Shown piece by piece: positions 11,939 to 23,712 of a stretch of 64,000 nt of DNA. The notes below the pieces were generated by a model, which made no database searches, was not told where the DNA came from, and saw nothing but the letters and a program-made list of their open reading frames with translations. Position 1 is the first letter of the stretch; the number at the start of each line of letters is the position of its first letter. A program made the position numbers and the translations under genes. The stretch is from Brachionus plicatilis. Taxonomy: Eukaryota; Rotifera; Eurotatoria; Ploima; Brachionidae. Location: positions 173,694 to 237,693 of the forward strand of contig QEOQ01000109.1 of assembly GCA_010279815.1 (NCBI GenBank), read 5' to 3'.

Positions 11939-12354
11939 TCATTCCATTAAGGACCTACGGTAGCAATCACAATCAAACATTTGGTATTTAGAATTATTTA
12001 ATGACTTTACTTTTGAGTTTATCATCAGAAGACTATATAATACTTAATATTATATGTAACAAAATGCTACAATGTTTAATCAAAACTTTTAGTTAAATTG
12101 GATTTGTTTTAATCCAAGTTGATATTTAAAATTAATTATTTTAATTTAAATTCAGGCACAGTTTTTTTAATTCTCTTATACCATTTCTTGTGGAAAGTAT
12201 TAAATAAATTAAAAAATTATTATTTATGAAAACTTATCAACAAAAATAATTTATAATTTTAATTGATAAAATCACCAGTTCAAATTTTTATTTTTTATCA
12301 AATATTTTAACTTAGAAAATAAATATTTTCACAAATTTTTAATCAACTGCTTAA
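11939..12354. other. PARG upstream spacer
   Basis: AT-rich region before the PARG start codon. It should hold the promoter and 5' UTR. No defined element seen. Confidence 0.4.
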
Positions 12355-15300
12355 ATGTCGTCTGTAAATTACCCAGGAGCTTCACATGAGACCAATAGTG
12401 ATTCATTTATTGATATAACAAATTCCAGTAATCACGATGTCATGTTTATTGATGATGTAAATTTAATAAGAATGATTTTAGTAAAAAATTAAAAAATTTT
12501 TAAAGAATTTGACCTCAACTAGTGAATCGATTGATGTCAAATCGTATGTCAAACTATCATTTAAAAAAGAACAACATTTGGATGTTTTTTTTCGGAAGTT
12601 AGAGAAATTAAAAAATAATTTTTGCAATTTTTTATCAGTAACTTTAAAAAAATATTTCCTAATTTTTTGAAAATTAAAATCTAAAAGAAATGTTTAAGTT
12701 TGATTATTATTGGAACAATGATATTTATATGAACAACTTGTTTGATTTTTTTTCTAAATATGAAAAAAATGATCATTACTTACAAGAAGTGATTCCAAAA
12801 ATGGCTGATTTAGCTCTTGATTTACCGAACATTGTAAAAAGACCAATACCCATTTTAAAATCAGGTAAAATTGTTTAATTTTTATGCAAACTTGTAAGAA
12901 AAATTACAAATTTTTAGGTAAAACTCATTCGATATCGTTTAATCAAAAACAATGTGCCAGTATTTTGGCAAATGCTTTTTTTTGCACTTTTCCAAATGAA
13001 AATCGAATGTTTAGCTTTGCTGAGTAAATTTATTTTTTATTAATTTAAATCAAATTAGATTTTGGCTAATAAAATAGAAAATTTAGTTTTAGGGTTAAAA
13101 TTTTTTAAGTAACCTCGAAATTTGAATTTTGGACAAAGGTTTTTTTTCAATAATTTTTATAAAAATATTCAAATGAAATTTAATTTATGTAATGTAATGT
13201 ATTTAAAAAGTATTTGAAAAATTATAAAAGTTGAATATATTTAACCAGTTTTTGGTCCAAGAAATAGAATTTTTAATATAAAACCTTTTTTAATGTATTC
13301 GAGAAAAGATCAAATTTACAATAAGATTAAGATTGAGATAAGGCTTGGATTGCGAGGCTTTTAATTTTATCATTTCATTTGAATTACTTTTTAATTAAAG
13401 AACGATAATTAAATGACAAATAAACAAACTATAGCAAAATAAAATATCAATAATATAATTAGTAAGCTAGAAAAAATAATTTTTGTTTTTTTGTTATTAA
13501 TATTTGTTTAAAATTCAAAGGCAAAATAAAAAAAAAATAAATAAAGTCAGAGTTGTATGACTTTAAAAAGTCACAAGTCTCAAGTCAAGTCCAATTCCGG
13601 ACTTTTTTTTTTTAATTTTCATTTATAAGTCCAAGTCCAGGTTTTAAAATTTTGAATACTAAAGAAGAATTGAGATATATGGCAAATCTATTGCATTAGA
13701 CAATCCAAGAGTATATAAATTTTTTGATATGAAGCCTGATATAGCAAATTTTTAAAAAAATTCTGGACTTGGATTTTTTTTTGGGACTTTTTAAACAACT
13801 CTGAATATAGTTAAATTAAATTAAAATTTTAGAAATTTATTTTTACAATTTTCTATAGAAAAATGTTTTTGTTAATAAGGCTTTGCAAATTTTCCCTCTT
13901 TTTATACAAAAATTGTTGATTTTTTCTAGGAAAATCTTTTTGAGAATTTTTAATCTTTTTGACCTTTTAAAAAAATGAAACAAAAGTTGTCGGAATAAAT
14001 AAGAATTTTTTGAATAAATCCTTGTCGGATGAGTGAATCTAAGAGGAATAGTGAAAAGAAAACTTTAGAATGATTATAAAGATACACTTGATTCATCGTG
14101 TTGGTTGACCGATTCTTTTTCTACTAAAATTTCTTTGACATATAAATTTGAAATTTTTTTAAGATTAAAATATTTATTTACTAAATAGAAATAATTGTTA
14201 AAGGATAGCTAGAGAAGTTTTGGGCAAAATTATTTCAGCAAAAAAGTTTATTTTATTAGTAAAAAAAAAAAAACTATACTTCTTAACATGAATTGTAAAA
14301 TAATTTTTCCAATTGATAACAAATCTTCAACGCTAACTTTTTAACCAATCTTATATTTAAAACCATTCTAGGTGTTTTATGGTTGTATTTTATTATTTTT
14401 TTTTACTAAAAATTAGAAAAAAATCTAAAAAAAATCTATTACAAACATTTTATTTTTAGTTGGTATGCTAAATCACACCACAAAGAAGTAAATGAGGTCA
14501 AAATTGAAAAAATTAAATGTCTTCTTCACTATTTTGATCGAATAATTAATAAAGATGAAAAAGAAATAGGAAATATAACATTTTGCCGCTTTTCTCATGA
14601 TTTCGATATTCAAACAATTGTCAATTCGGAAAATAAAATTCGATTTCCATCCATTTCAAATGAAAAATCAATTGAGGAATGTAAGGGGAAACTTCAGGTT
14701 GACTTTGCCAATAAATATATCGGAGGAGGTGTTTTAAATTCAGGCTGTGTTCAAGAAGAAATTCGATTTTTAATTTGTCCAGAACTGATTGTGTCAATGC
14801 TTTTCATGGAACCAATGGCAAATAACGAATGTATTATTATACGTGGTTCAGAACAGTTTAGTACATATTCTGGCTATGCTTGGTCGTTTAAGTGGTCTGG
14901 CAACTTTGAGGATAATATTCAAAAGTAAATAACTTAAATTTAAAATTATTCTTTTTTTTTTTAATAAAAATTGAATTTTTTAAAGAGATAAGTGTGGGCG
15001 TAAAATGACAGATGTATTAGCGATAGATGCTCTTTACTACCAAGACTCTAAAATCCAATATAAAAAAAATTTTATAGATAGGGAAATTACTAAGGCATAT
15101 ATTGGTTTTAGTTCAGGCGCAAAACAAATGCCTATTGCATCTGGTAATTGGGGTTGTGGTGTTTTTAATGGCGATATTCAACTTAAATGTAAAAAAAGTA
15201 GAGTTTTTTATTTAATTTTCTAAATATTTTTTAAGTTATCATACAATTAATTGCTGCTAGTCAAGCAGAGCGAGATTTACACTATTGTACTTTTCATGAT

Positions 15301-15441
15301 GAGAAAATAAAGAATATTCTAAATGAAATGATTGATGTTTTAAAATCGAAAAATTTCACTGTTTCAAGTCTTTATAAATGCTTAATTCAATTTTGCTCCC
15401 AAGATCAAAAATCTCTGAGAGAATTTATAAAAAAACAATAA
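12355..15441 (+). CDS. PARG: Poly(ADP-ribose) glycohydrolase (PARG), complete, 7 exons, 459 aa
   Basis: Hydrolyses poly(ADP-ribose) chains, reversing PARP signalling in nucleus and cytoplasm. Exons: 12355-12456, 12506-12637, 12699-12864, 12918-13023, 14460-14924, 14986-15188, 15236-15441; total 1380 nt with every intron GT-AG and in phase. The macrodomain-like catalytic region holds the PARG signature GGGVLNSGCVQEE (G257-G259, Q267-E268-E269; the paired glutamates are catalytic). ILANAFFCTF precedes it, and ECIIIRGSEQFSTYSGYAWSF, VLAIDALYY, REITKAYIGF and ASGNWGCGVF follow. It is short compared with vertebrate PARG: the first about 80 residues are an acidic/Ser-rich lead with no visible regulatory domain, so it corresponds to the catalytic half only. 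It is divergent from CHSY and convergent with the bHLH-PAS gene. Confidence 0.95.
13548..13803. mobile_element. hAT-like MITE, CAGAGTTG family, copy 1
   Basis: In PARG intron 4. Ends CAGAGTTGT... and ...AAACAACTCTG, with flanking AATAAAGT / AATATAGT (7 of 8 match). The interior carries the CAAGTCTCAAGTCAAGTCCA block shared with 19807-20080 and 62977-63238. An 8-bp duplication and CAGAG termini fit hAT. Confidence 0.8.
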
Positions 15442-15652
15442 CACAATTTTTATTTATTTTGTTTTAATTTAAATTTATTCTGATTAAAACAATTAAATGA
15501 TTAGATCATAATGGGTTTTAGACAATTTAATTCAATTGAAAAAAAACGAATTAAATTGAAATTATATTAAAGACTTTTTTTTTTATTTATAATTTTTCTA
15601 TAAAAAAAATTTTTTAAGCAATCATTTAAAAATTTTGATTCTTGTTTTTAAT

Positions 15653-15658
15653 AATAAA
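15653..15658 (+). promoter_or_regulatory. Possible PARG polyadenylation signal AATAAA
   Basis: AATAAA 212 nt after the PARG stop. In DNA this AT-rich the hexamer is common by chance. Confidence 0.25.
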
Positions 15659-15699
15659 TAAATTAACAAAAAACAGCTATTTTAGAAAAAAATTTAATT

Positions 15700-16209
15700 G
15701 GCATCTTGAAATTGAAAATCAATTCAAAATATCATTTCAATATAAAAAGTTTATCTTTAGATATTAAAATTAATATTTGAATTGATTGAACAATTTTTAA
15801 TGTAAAATGCTTTTCATGTTATGAAGATTAAAAAAATTAAATAATTAAAAAAAATATTCTCTAAATCCATTGATAAAATCGATATTTAATTCTAAATTTT
15901 TTTAAATTGAATTTTTGTAGAGTTTATTTTAAAATTTTTTGTTTCAAAAGTATTTGTATCTATCACTCAAAATTAAAATTAAATTTAAAAATGAATTTCA
16001 AATATTAAAATTCCAAATAAGTAATAAATTCAAGAGATCGATCTTTTCTACAAATATTTTTGGAATAAATTTTTTTTATTTTTTAAATCTACATAACATG
16101 TAAAATATTTTACATTAAAAATTGTTCAATTAATTCAAAGATTAATTTTGATATCTAAGGATAAACTCTTTGAATTGAAATGATTTATTGAATTGATCAT
16201 CAACTTCAA
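15700..16209. mobile_element. Foldback MITE, GGCATCTTGAAG family, copy 2 (right end lost)
   Basis: Starts GGCATCTTGAAATTGAA and matches 6405-6921 nearly base for base, but the final TCAAGATGCC is replaced by an A-run. The high similarity implies recent movement of this family. Confidence 0.82.
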
Positions 16210-16355
16210 AAAAAAAATTTTACTTAGATTTTTGAAAAATATCGAATAAATTAGGGTTAATAATTAAAAATTACCTGATCCAAAATTTTGATAAATAATA
16301 AATGCTACTATTGATACCTTTAAATTTTTTTTTAAACATTCAAGTTAATTTTTTT

Positions 16356-16640
16356 TTGGACCGTTTTATGGCCGGCCACCTCACAGTTTTCTAAAATTTG
16401 CCCAGCCATTTCACGGTCGGTCTGGCTTGTGGCAGGCCCTGGAAAGGTCGGCCTTTTTAAAAACGGTCCACAGACGACCGGCCAATTCACGGGTGTCTAA
16501 AATTCGGCCGTGAAATTCACGGACGGTCTTAAATGCGGCCGTGAAATTCACGGCCAAAATAGGCTGTTTATACTGGTTGGCCAACTGGCCGTTCTAGTCC
16601 GGCCGTAAACCGGCCGGTCAAATTTGACCGCCGCCCAGAA
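16356..16640. repeat. GC-rich GGCCG-motif island (putative transposon)
   Basis: A short stretch with many GGCCG/CGGCC words and repeated GTGAAATTCACGG blocks, in striking contrast to its AT-rich surroundings. Its right end, read on the minus strand, is ACTAGTTCTGGGCGGCGGTC. This matches the left end of the island at 44697 (ACTAGTGTTGGGCAGCGGTC), so both appear to share a terminus of one mobile family. A small related fragment (GTGTTGGGCA, then GACCGGTCGTCCGTCTG) is at about 16789-16885. Confidence 0.65.
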
Positions 16641-16885
16641 CTAGTTTTAATTTAAATAAGTAAACTGTTTAAATCCTAACAAAAAACTTATAAATTAATA
16701 TCAGAATGAGTGTGTAATACACCCCAACAAGCTCAACAATTATTTATAAACTATTTAAAAGTATACTTGTTTTTATCATTAATTAAAAGTGTTGGGCATA
16801 ATGGATAGGAACTAACTAAATTCTAGGGTTGGTGACCGGTCGTCCGTCTGAAAGACCGGTCTTTTTTCGTTAGACAGACGGTCTG

Positions 16886-17366
16886 ACCACAAATATTTTA
16901 TTCTAATTTGAGAATTATTATCAATCATTTTATTAAAAAATATTTTTTTAATAAAATGATTAAGTAATTATATAAATTTAATTTTTTTTTTAACTGAAAA
17001 GATTCAGTCATAACAAATAAGTTTTTATAATAGTAAACAAAGTGGCATGGCTACTTTTGTCTGAATTTTATTTTTTGAAAAATAATTCATCTAAGTTGAG
17101 ACTCTAAAAAAATTAAAATAAGTAACTATTCGTATATAAACAATAGTGAAAATTTCATATTTAAAGATGGAAATACTTAAAAATGCACAACTAATTTTCA
17201 GCGTAACTATTTTTCTTTGTACCGCTGATATGATTTACTGAAATAAGGGAAAGAAAATTTATACAATAAATCAGTTGAAAGCATGCAAAAAATAACCTTT
17301 TCAAAACAGTTTTTAAAGAAAAAATAAAAAGCTTCATTGAGTTAAGATCATATTTAAAAATTTATT
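16886..17366. other. Intergenic, nothing recognised
   Basis: AT-rich spacer between the GC island and MITE copy B. Confidence 0.4.
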
Positions 17367-17911
17367 GGCAAATTGAAGTTTAAGATCAAGATCAAAAGAT
17401 CAAAATATAAATTGTAATATTTTTTTAAATAATAGAGGTAAAATCAATTTTTTCCAAAGCAATTACTTGACATGTCATGTCAAGTTTATTTTCATATTTT
17501 AAATTTTAAAGTGTTCCTTTTTATTGAACTTTAATAGGTTTAAATATTTTAATTGATTTTAATAAAAATTTACTTTCAAAGACAAAAAAATTCACTGTTT
17601 TTAAATTTTAAATTTATTTAAGTGGAAAAATAAAATTATTTCAGTTTGAATAAATGGATATAAAAGTTATAAATTTGAATTTGTGAATTAACTTAACCTG
17701 AATTATCTAAATTATTGACTGTTTTTGTCAAATAATTTAGAGATCAATCATTTTGATGTTTATTTGATAATGAACAATAATTAGACATAACATGTCTAGT
17801 AATGTTTAGTATTTATTTCATAAAAATTATCAAAATCAATAGATTAATTAAGTTTTGAAATTTTAAATGATCGTTTTGATCTTAAAATTTGATCTGACAC
17901 TTCAATTTGCC
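17367..17911. mobile_element. MITE copy B (GGCA terminus, 8-bp TSD)
   Basis: 545 bp; starts GGCAAATTGAAGTTTAAG, ends CACTTCAATTTGCC; perfect 8-bp flanks AATTTATT (17359-17366 and 17912-17919). Homologous along its length to 796-1314. Confidence 0.88.
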
Positions 17912-17919
17912 AATTTATT

Positions 17920-18361
17920 GATTCAATTTTTTAAAATTAATTTGGTAAAAATTCTGCTGAAACCGCATATTGGTTACTTAAATTTTATAAATATACCAAA
18001 AAAGCTTTCTTCAAAGGTGACTGGCTTTTGATGCTAATTGAAATAGACAATGGAAATTAAAATAGCACAAATAGTTTTTTCTATTTACCACAAAAAATTG
18101 TGTTGAGAAGGTTTTGTTTTGTGGTAAACAGTCTTTTGACATTGTTTTTTTTTAACACATATAAAAAATAAATAATTTTTGCATCTCAAAAATTTTATTG
18201 AATTTATAGCAAAAAAATATTTTAGAAAAAAAAAATTGAGTATATATCTAATTTATTGACTCAAACTAGTCACATTGCCAGCAAGGACTAGAATAAATCC
18301 AATAAATATTAAGAGCTAAACTTTCCAGCAGTTAGCCAAATTTAAATAGAAAAAAAAAAAT
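17920..18361. other. Convergent PARG / bHLH-PAS 3' spacer
   Basis: No gene seen. On the minus strand AATAAA occurs at 18252-18257, about 105 nt after the bHLH-PAS stop codon, and could serve as its polyadenylation signal. Confidence 0.4.
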
Positions 18362-20707
18362 TTAATAAATTTGCCTATCGTAAATAGTATTAAAAAAATT
18401 GTCATAATTAATGGTGCAATATTGGCTATTGATGTTGAATTTTTCATTTGAATCGCCTAAATAGTCACTGGACAAATTATACGCACACTTAAAGCTTTCC
18501 AAATCACAATCTTGCAGAAATTGATTTTCAAAGTCAAAGCTGTCCAAATTATTCTCAATTTGACTCTCATTTTGATTATACTCACAAGTACTGGATTCTG
18601 CATGACCAAAATAATTGTCACTTGGAAAACAATTTCGGCCATAGTCACAACTTGTGTATCCATTGGAATTTAGGCATCTGGGCGAATACAACTCTTTTTT
18701 GAGAGCTTCTTCAATGTTGTAAATATCCAATGCCTCGGCCACATTTAATTTAGTCTTTTTGACCACTTTTTCTTCCTCATCACTCACCTGTTCTAATTTG
18801 TGCTTAACAGCCGGACTGCCATGCGAAAACTCGCCATCGTCCGAGCTCACCGGACTAAAATCCTCATTTATCTCAACGCTTTTCTCCAGGTTTTTACAGC
18901 AATTAAACACACTCATATAGTTCATGTAATTTTCTATGTCCTCGTCACTTTTAATAAAAAAAAAAAAAAAAGAAAAAATTAAAGAGAAAATTTTCCAATT
19001 TATTCTAATTAAATAAAGTACTTGATTAATTGGTAGACACAGACAATAAATCCCTTGGGATCATAGTACATGTTCAACAGGCAGTCGATGTAGCCGCCAT
19101 TTCTGTGCGCCAGCTTAACTCTGTCGATGTAGCCTCGTGTGTTCTTGACAAGCAAAACTTAAAAAAAGATAAAATTAGATAAAATTTGATTTCGAAATTT
19201 AGATCTTACGATCTTTGTGTCGTTTGACGACCGTCTGCAGGGAGTCCGCGCTAATCAAGCGATAAAGGTTGAACATCTCCTGAAAATCAATGCTAGTGTA
19301 GCCAAGAAATTGGTAGAATGTGGAAGTGTAGTCCAACATTTGCAGGTTAAGCTTGTGGGTTGACTTGAAGCATCTTGGATGGGTGAGTGTGAGCACGTCT
19401 CTGTTGCTCGTCGACAAAACTGGCTCGCATGTGAACACAAACAATTCAGTTGCAGCGTCATAATGACCGCTCATTTTAAATTGCTAAAAAAATTTAAATT
19501 AAATAAAATTTTCTTTTATATAAAAAAATATTTTCTTTTAAAAATTAAATAAAATTTCTTTTATATAAAAAAATGTTTTCTTTTAAAAATTAAAAAAAAT
19601 TTTCTTTTAAAAATTAAATAAAATTTTCTTTTAAAAATTAAAAAAAATTTTCTTTTAAAAATTAAAAAAAATTTTCTTTTAAAAATTAAATAAAATTTTC
19701 TTTTATATAAAAAAAATATTTTCTTTCAAAAATTAAAAAAAATTTTCTTTTAAAAATTAAATAAAATTTTCTTTTAAAAATTACCAAAAAAAAATTTTAA
19801 TTAAATCAGAGTTTTTTAAAAGTCACAAGTCTCAAGTCAAGTCCAAGTCCGGACTTTGAATTTTTAAATTTTAATTCAAAAGTCCAAGTCCAGTCTTTAA
19901 AATTTTGGATACTGAAGAAGAAATTTATGCAAAAATTGCAAGAAAATTCTGAAATATGGCAAATCTTTTTGCATTAGATAATCCAAGAGTATATAAATTT
20001 TTTGATATGAAGCCTGATCTAGCAATTTAATAAAAAAAATTCCGTACTTGGACTTTTTTTGGGACTTTTAAACAACTCTGAATTTAATAAAACTTTCTTT
20101 TGAAAATTAAAAAAAAAATTTTTTTTTGAAAAAATTTTGAAATTACTTTATATTCGTTCAAGTAGATATTTTTTTTTTGAATACGCGACACAAACCAACT
20201 TGAGTAGAAGCTTATTTTGTTGGGCAGCACGTAACTTTGGTAATTGCGGAACAATTTTGCAAAAATTGCCGAGTCATGCTTACAAGGTATTTCGGAAATG
20301 TTGTCATAGGCAAAAAGTACATCCAACTTTTAAAGTTTATTGAATCAAATCAGCAAATAAAAAAATTTGCCAAATTAAAAAATTACAGCATTAATTCCAA
20401 AGTAGTCGCTTATGTTGTCAGATATGTAGACTAGGTCTCCTTTGTTGGTGAAACAAGTGATGAAGCCCGAGCTAATCTGATCCATGTTGGTGTCATTTGT
20501 GCTGCAGAATGACGGCTCAGTGTCACAATTAAGCTGGTTAATGTGGCCCAAGTGCTTGTCCTTTTTGATGTATGTACAAATGGCTTTCAGAATTCTGAGC
20601 TGGGAATTTTTCTCAAATTTAAATGGAAGATTTTTGCCCAGCACGTCTATCTCCCTTTTGAGCTGCTCTCTTCTCTCTTTCGAGTTTCCTGTTTGATTTA
20701 TGTCCAT
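18362..20707 (-). CDS. bHLH-PAS transcription factor, NPAS4/dysfusion-like, 5 exons, 498 aa
   Basis: Probable DNA-binding partner of an ARNT-type protein, acting in the nucleus. Minus-strand exons: 20387-20707, 20147-20326, 19210-19483, 19022-19157, 18362-18947; 1497 nt with all phases matching. The ATG at 20705-20707 follows an in-frame TAG. The bHLH starts at residue 9 (SKERREQLKREIDVLGKNLP), with the same N-terminal spacing as NPAS4, and helix 2 ends ICTYIKKDKH where NPAS4 has ACIYTRKGVF. PAS-A follows (GFITCFTNKGDLVYISDNIS) and PAS-B is in exons 3-4 (SLN-type core LQMLDYTSTFYQFLGYT, then VKLAHRNGGYIDC). The last 195 codons are acidic, rich in Ser/Asn/Asp, and fit an activation domain. It is much shorter than NPAS4 (about 800 aa). 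The bHLH-PAS class is sure; the NPAS4 subgroup is likely. Confidence 0.82.
19490..19790. repeat. Minisatellite, unit about 27 bp
   Basis: Tandem copies of AAAATTTTCTTTTAAAAATT plus a short A/T spacer, roughly ten units, some with a TTTATATAAAAAA variant. It lies in intron 2 of the bHLH-PAS gene, starting right before the exon 3 acceptor. Confidence 0.85.
19807..20080. mobile_element. hAT-like MITE, CAGAGTTG family, copy 2
   Basis: In the same bHLH-PAS intron as the minisatellite. Starts CAGAGTTTTTTAAAAGTC and ends GACTTTTAAACAACTCTG; flanks AATTAAAT / AATTTAAT (6 of 8). The interior closely matches 13548-13803 and 62977-63238 (ATATAAATTTTTTGATATG...). Confidence 0.78.
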
Positions 20708-21184
20708 TGTTGAATTTTTGTACTTAGACTACCAGAGTCGTTTGGGTATCTCCGCAGCAGCGGGTTAAGAAAATTTCTAAATTTTTTTTTGTTAAACTTG
20801 CTTTAAAAAAAGCTTTAAATTGAAATGAAAATAGAAAAATCTTTTAAAGCTGTAGCTAGGCTCATTTAAATTACGTTGAAAGAATTTTTTCTCATAGGTG
20901 AATGTGATTCATAATTATTCGAAATATTTTATCTACCTGTGAGGACTGTTTGAAGCGTTTCGATGATATAAACAAATTTCAAAATTTCAAATCACCTAGC
21001 GATAGATTTGAAATAAATATTTCTTAGCAAATCTTCGAGAAAAAAAATAACAAATTTCACCTTTAATATCACTCAAATTGTCATTTTAAAATTGATCAAA
21101 AAGAAAAATGTTCAAATTTTTAATTTATTAAAGAATAGCATTTTAAAATGATAAAAATTGCTTCTTTTTTTTTTTTTTCTAGAT
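20708..21184. other. Upstream spacer of the bHLH-PAS gene
   Basis: Probably holds its promoter. No element can be supported. An early in-frame stop precedes the start codon. Confidence 0.4.
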
Positions 21185-21189
21185 TCAAA

Positions 21190-21365
21190 TAAAAATAATG
21201 AGATAAATTTTTAATTTTAAAATAAAGAAGGCAGGGGTGTTGAATTCATTTGTTGAGTGAATTCGATCTTTTTGTTCCAAAACAATTTTCAAATTAACAC
21301 TGCAAAAGCGTGGGCTTTGGACATACAGCTTGGAAACAACTTGCTTCCTTACAGGCCCCGGTTGT
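21190..21365 (-). pseudogene. Decayed partial copy of the dynein last exon
   Basis: On the plus strand ATGAGATAAATTTTT, then TTGTTGAGTGAATTCGAT, then GGACATACAG and AACTTGCTT occur in the same order as in the terminal dynein exon (23735-23940: ATGAGATAAATTTTTTATTT, TTGTTGGGTGAATTAGAT, AACATACAG, AACTTGCTT). Frames are broken and spacing varies. It looks like an old partial duplication of the 3' end of the neighbouring gene. A chance match in AT-rich DNA is possible but unlikely given four ordered blocks. Confidence 0.5.
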
Positions 21366-23156
21366 GTTCGATTTATCACTTAGAACACAGAAAAAACTAA
21401 ATAAAGTGATCCCATTGAAATTGATAAAAATTAAATTTGTCAGTCTAAATTACCTATTGATTTTTCAAAAGAGATTATGTGAGACAATTGTTTTTTGATT
21501 ACGCATTTCCATAACAGACCAGACATTTTCAAAGATGATTTTTATAGATTCTTCATTTTATCTTTTTTTAAAGAAATAAATTTTATTAAAAATGGACGAA
21601 ATTCTATTTTTAGACCTGTTACTAATTTTTATTAAAGCAAAATAGAATATTTAAAAATCAGCAATGTAAAATGAATTTTAATTTAAAAAAAAAAAACTTT
21701 TTTTAAAATTAATCTTTAGTTGATTTATTTGAAAACTTTCAAGAAAAATTTGAAATCCACATTAAAGTATCCAAATTATGGCTTTAAATAATATTTTAAT
21801 ATTAACTAATTTTTAATAATTTTGTATTGCAAATATTCAAAATATTGATTAAGATTTTATTTTTACTTCTGGGTTTTAGTTAATTAATAAGATTTGAAAA
21901 AAAAACGCACATCTATTTTTATGAATCCAAGAGAAATTCTCGAGAATTTCTGATTTAAATTTTTTTTTGTATGCAGATTAAAAGCTAAATAATTTTAAGT
22001 GATTTAATGTTTTATTAAGAAAAAATTTATAGGTAACAATTAAATTTTTTTTTATTTCAGCAAATTTTGTCATTGAGACTATGAAATCCTTTTGATTATT
22101 ATAAAAATACCTAAGATTTGTTCAAGGATTTTTGTGTTAATTTCTTATTATTTTATTTTTTAGTTTTTGTTTTTTTTTCTGAATTTGGTTCAGTTTGATC
22201 CTTTGAATCAAAGTAAAAAAGTTTAAAATTTTTACTGTAACTTTTTTATCTAAATGGACAACATTATTCTCATCTTCTTTTGAATCTTCGTAATTTTTAT
22301 TAAAAATTGTAATTAAAAAGATTCTATTTAATTTTTTCAATTATTTTCTAATAAGATTTTAAATAATTTTTTTTATTTTTTGGGCAACAATGTTAAATGA
22401 AAATGCGCATAACTAAATTGGAATGTAATTTGTTAAAAGAAATTTATATTATCAATTAAGAAACTCTAGGAAAAATTATTACTAAATATTTTTAAAATTG
22501 TTTCTAGTTTTTTTTCTTGTTTCATAAATATATTTTTCTATATACGGGCTTCAATTAAATAAATTTTTACACTTAGAAAATTAACATTATTTATAGAATT
22601 TTGATTTTTTAAATCGACTTGAAGGTGTCATTTTTAAAACGAATAAAACAGTTGCCTTTTTTAATGCATTCAAAAACAAAAAAATCTACTCTTATATTTT
22701 AAAAAAATTTCACAGCTTTTAAAACTTCAAAAAAATTTTAATAAACAACAAACTTCTGCAGCGATTCATTGGCATTTACTTCAATTTATTTAAGAATTTA
22801 TAAGAAAAAAATAATTATCTCTGATTAAATATTAGTCTGGAAAAAATCAAAAATCTTTTGTATTATTTTCTTTTTGAAATTTCATTTATCTGATAAATTT
22901 TAATAAACTTTTTTTATTAAAATTTTTCAGTTTGAACTTTTTTTGAAGCTGTTACTTTATTACATTGATTCAACTCTTATAATTTAGATTTTTTTGCTTA
23001 ATCTCCCAAATTATTAATTAATTTCCTAAAAATTAAGTTATACCAAAAATAAATTGGAAATTGAGTTCCTTCTTTACTTTTTAGATTTTTGTTTGATTAA
23101 TTAAGCTTAAAATAAGAGTAGTCTAAAACTATTAAACTTCAAGATCTCCAAAGCCG
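21366..23156. other. Intergenic, nothing recognised
   Basis: Low-complexity AT-rich DNA. The small open frames here have no codon structure or motifs that I can support. Confidence 0.4.
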
Positions 23157-23501
23157 TGGTATTGTGAATTTCAAATACAAATTGAACAAAAAATTCTTCA
23201 TTTTTTGATAAATTAAAATTAAAGTTAATAAAAAATTTTAGAAAAAATACTGCAACATTTGCCTAAAATAATTTTCCTCGTGTAAAAAAAGACAAAAATG
23301 CAGTGTCAATAAGACTTAAATAGATTATTTACTTGATTTGCTAAGAAAAAGAGAATAGATTTTTTTTTAGCTAAAAAAGGTACAACAAAGTATGTTGCTA
23401 TATATTGCAGTATTTTTTCTAGTATTTTTTTTTGACTTTAATTTTAGTTTATCAAAAAATGAGGAATTTTTGTTCAATTTGTATTTGAAATTCACAACAC
23501 C
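23157..23501. mobile_element. Foldback MITE with 8-9-bp TSD (TTGTGAATTTCAAATAC family)
   Basis: Ends TGGTATTGTGAATTTCAAAT and, inverted, GGTGTTGTGAATTTCAAAT; flanking CAAAGCCG(T) on both sides (23149-23157 and 23502-23510). The arms carry the block ATTCTTCATTTTTTGAT, then AAAATACTGCAACA. Half-copies occur at about 1610-1690, 26940-27150 and 39395-39525. Confidence 0.82.
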
Positions 23502-23661
23502 CAAAGCCGTCCAAAAAATTCTTGTTATTCCCCTTAGTTACTATAGAAAAAAAAATTTCCAAAGTTTTCATATTCTAATCAGTTTATCAAAGAATTTTAG
23601 AAAAAATCAAAACTGAATTTGCTTATCTTAAAATAAATAAAACAAAAAAATCTTAAAAAAA

Positions 23662-23667
23662 TTTATT
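23662..23667 (-). promoter_or_regulatory. Possible dynein polyadenylation signal AATAAA
   Basis: Minus-strand AATAAA about 46 nt downstream of the dynein stop codon at 23713. The position is reasonable but the base composition makes it weak. Confidence 0.3.
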
Positions 23668-23712
23668 TATTAAAAGAATAAAATTTTAAAATGTAAAAAA
23701 ATCCCGTTGTTT

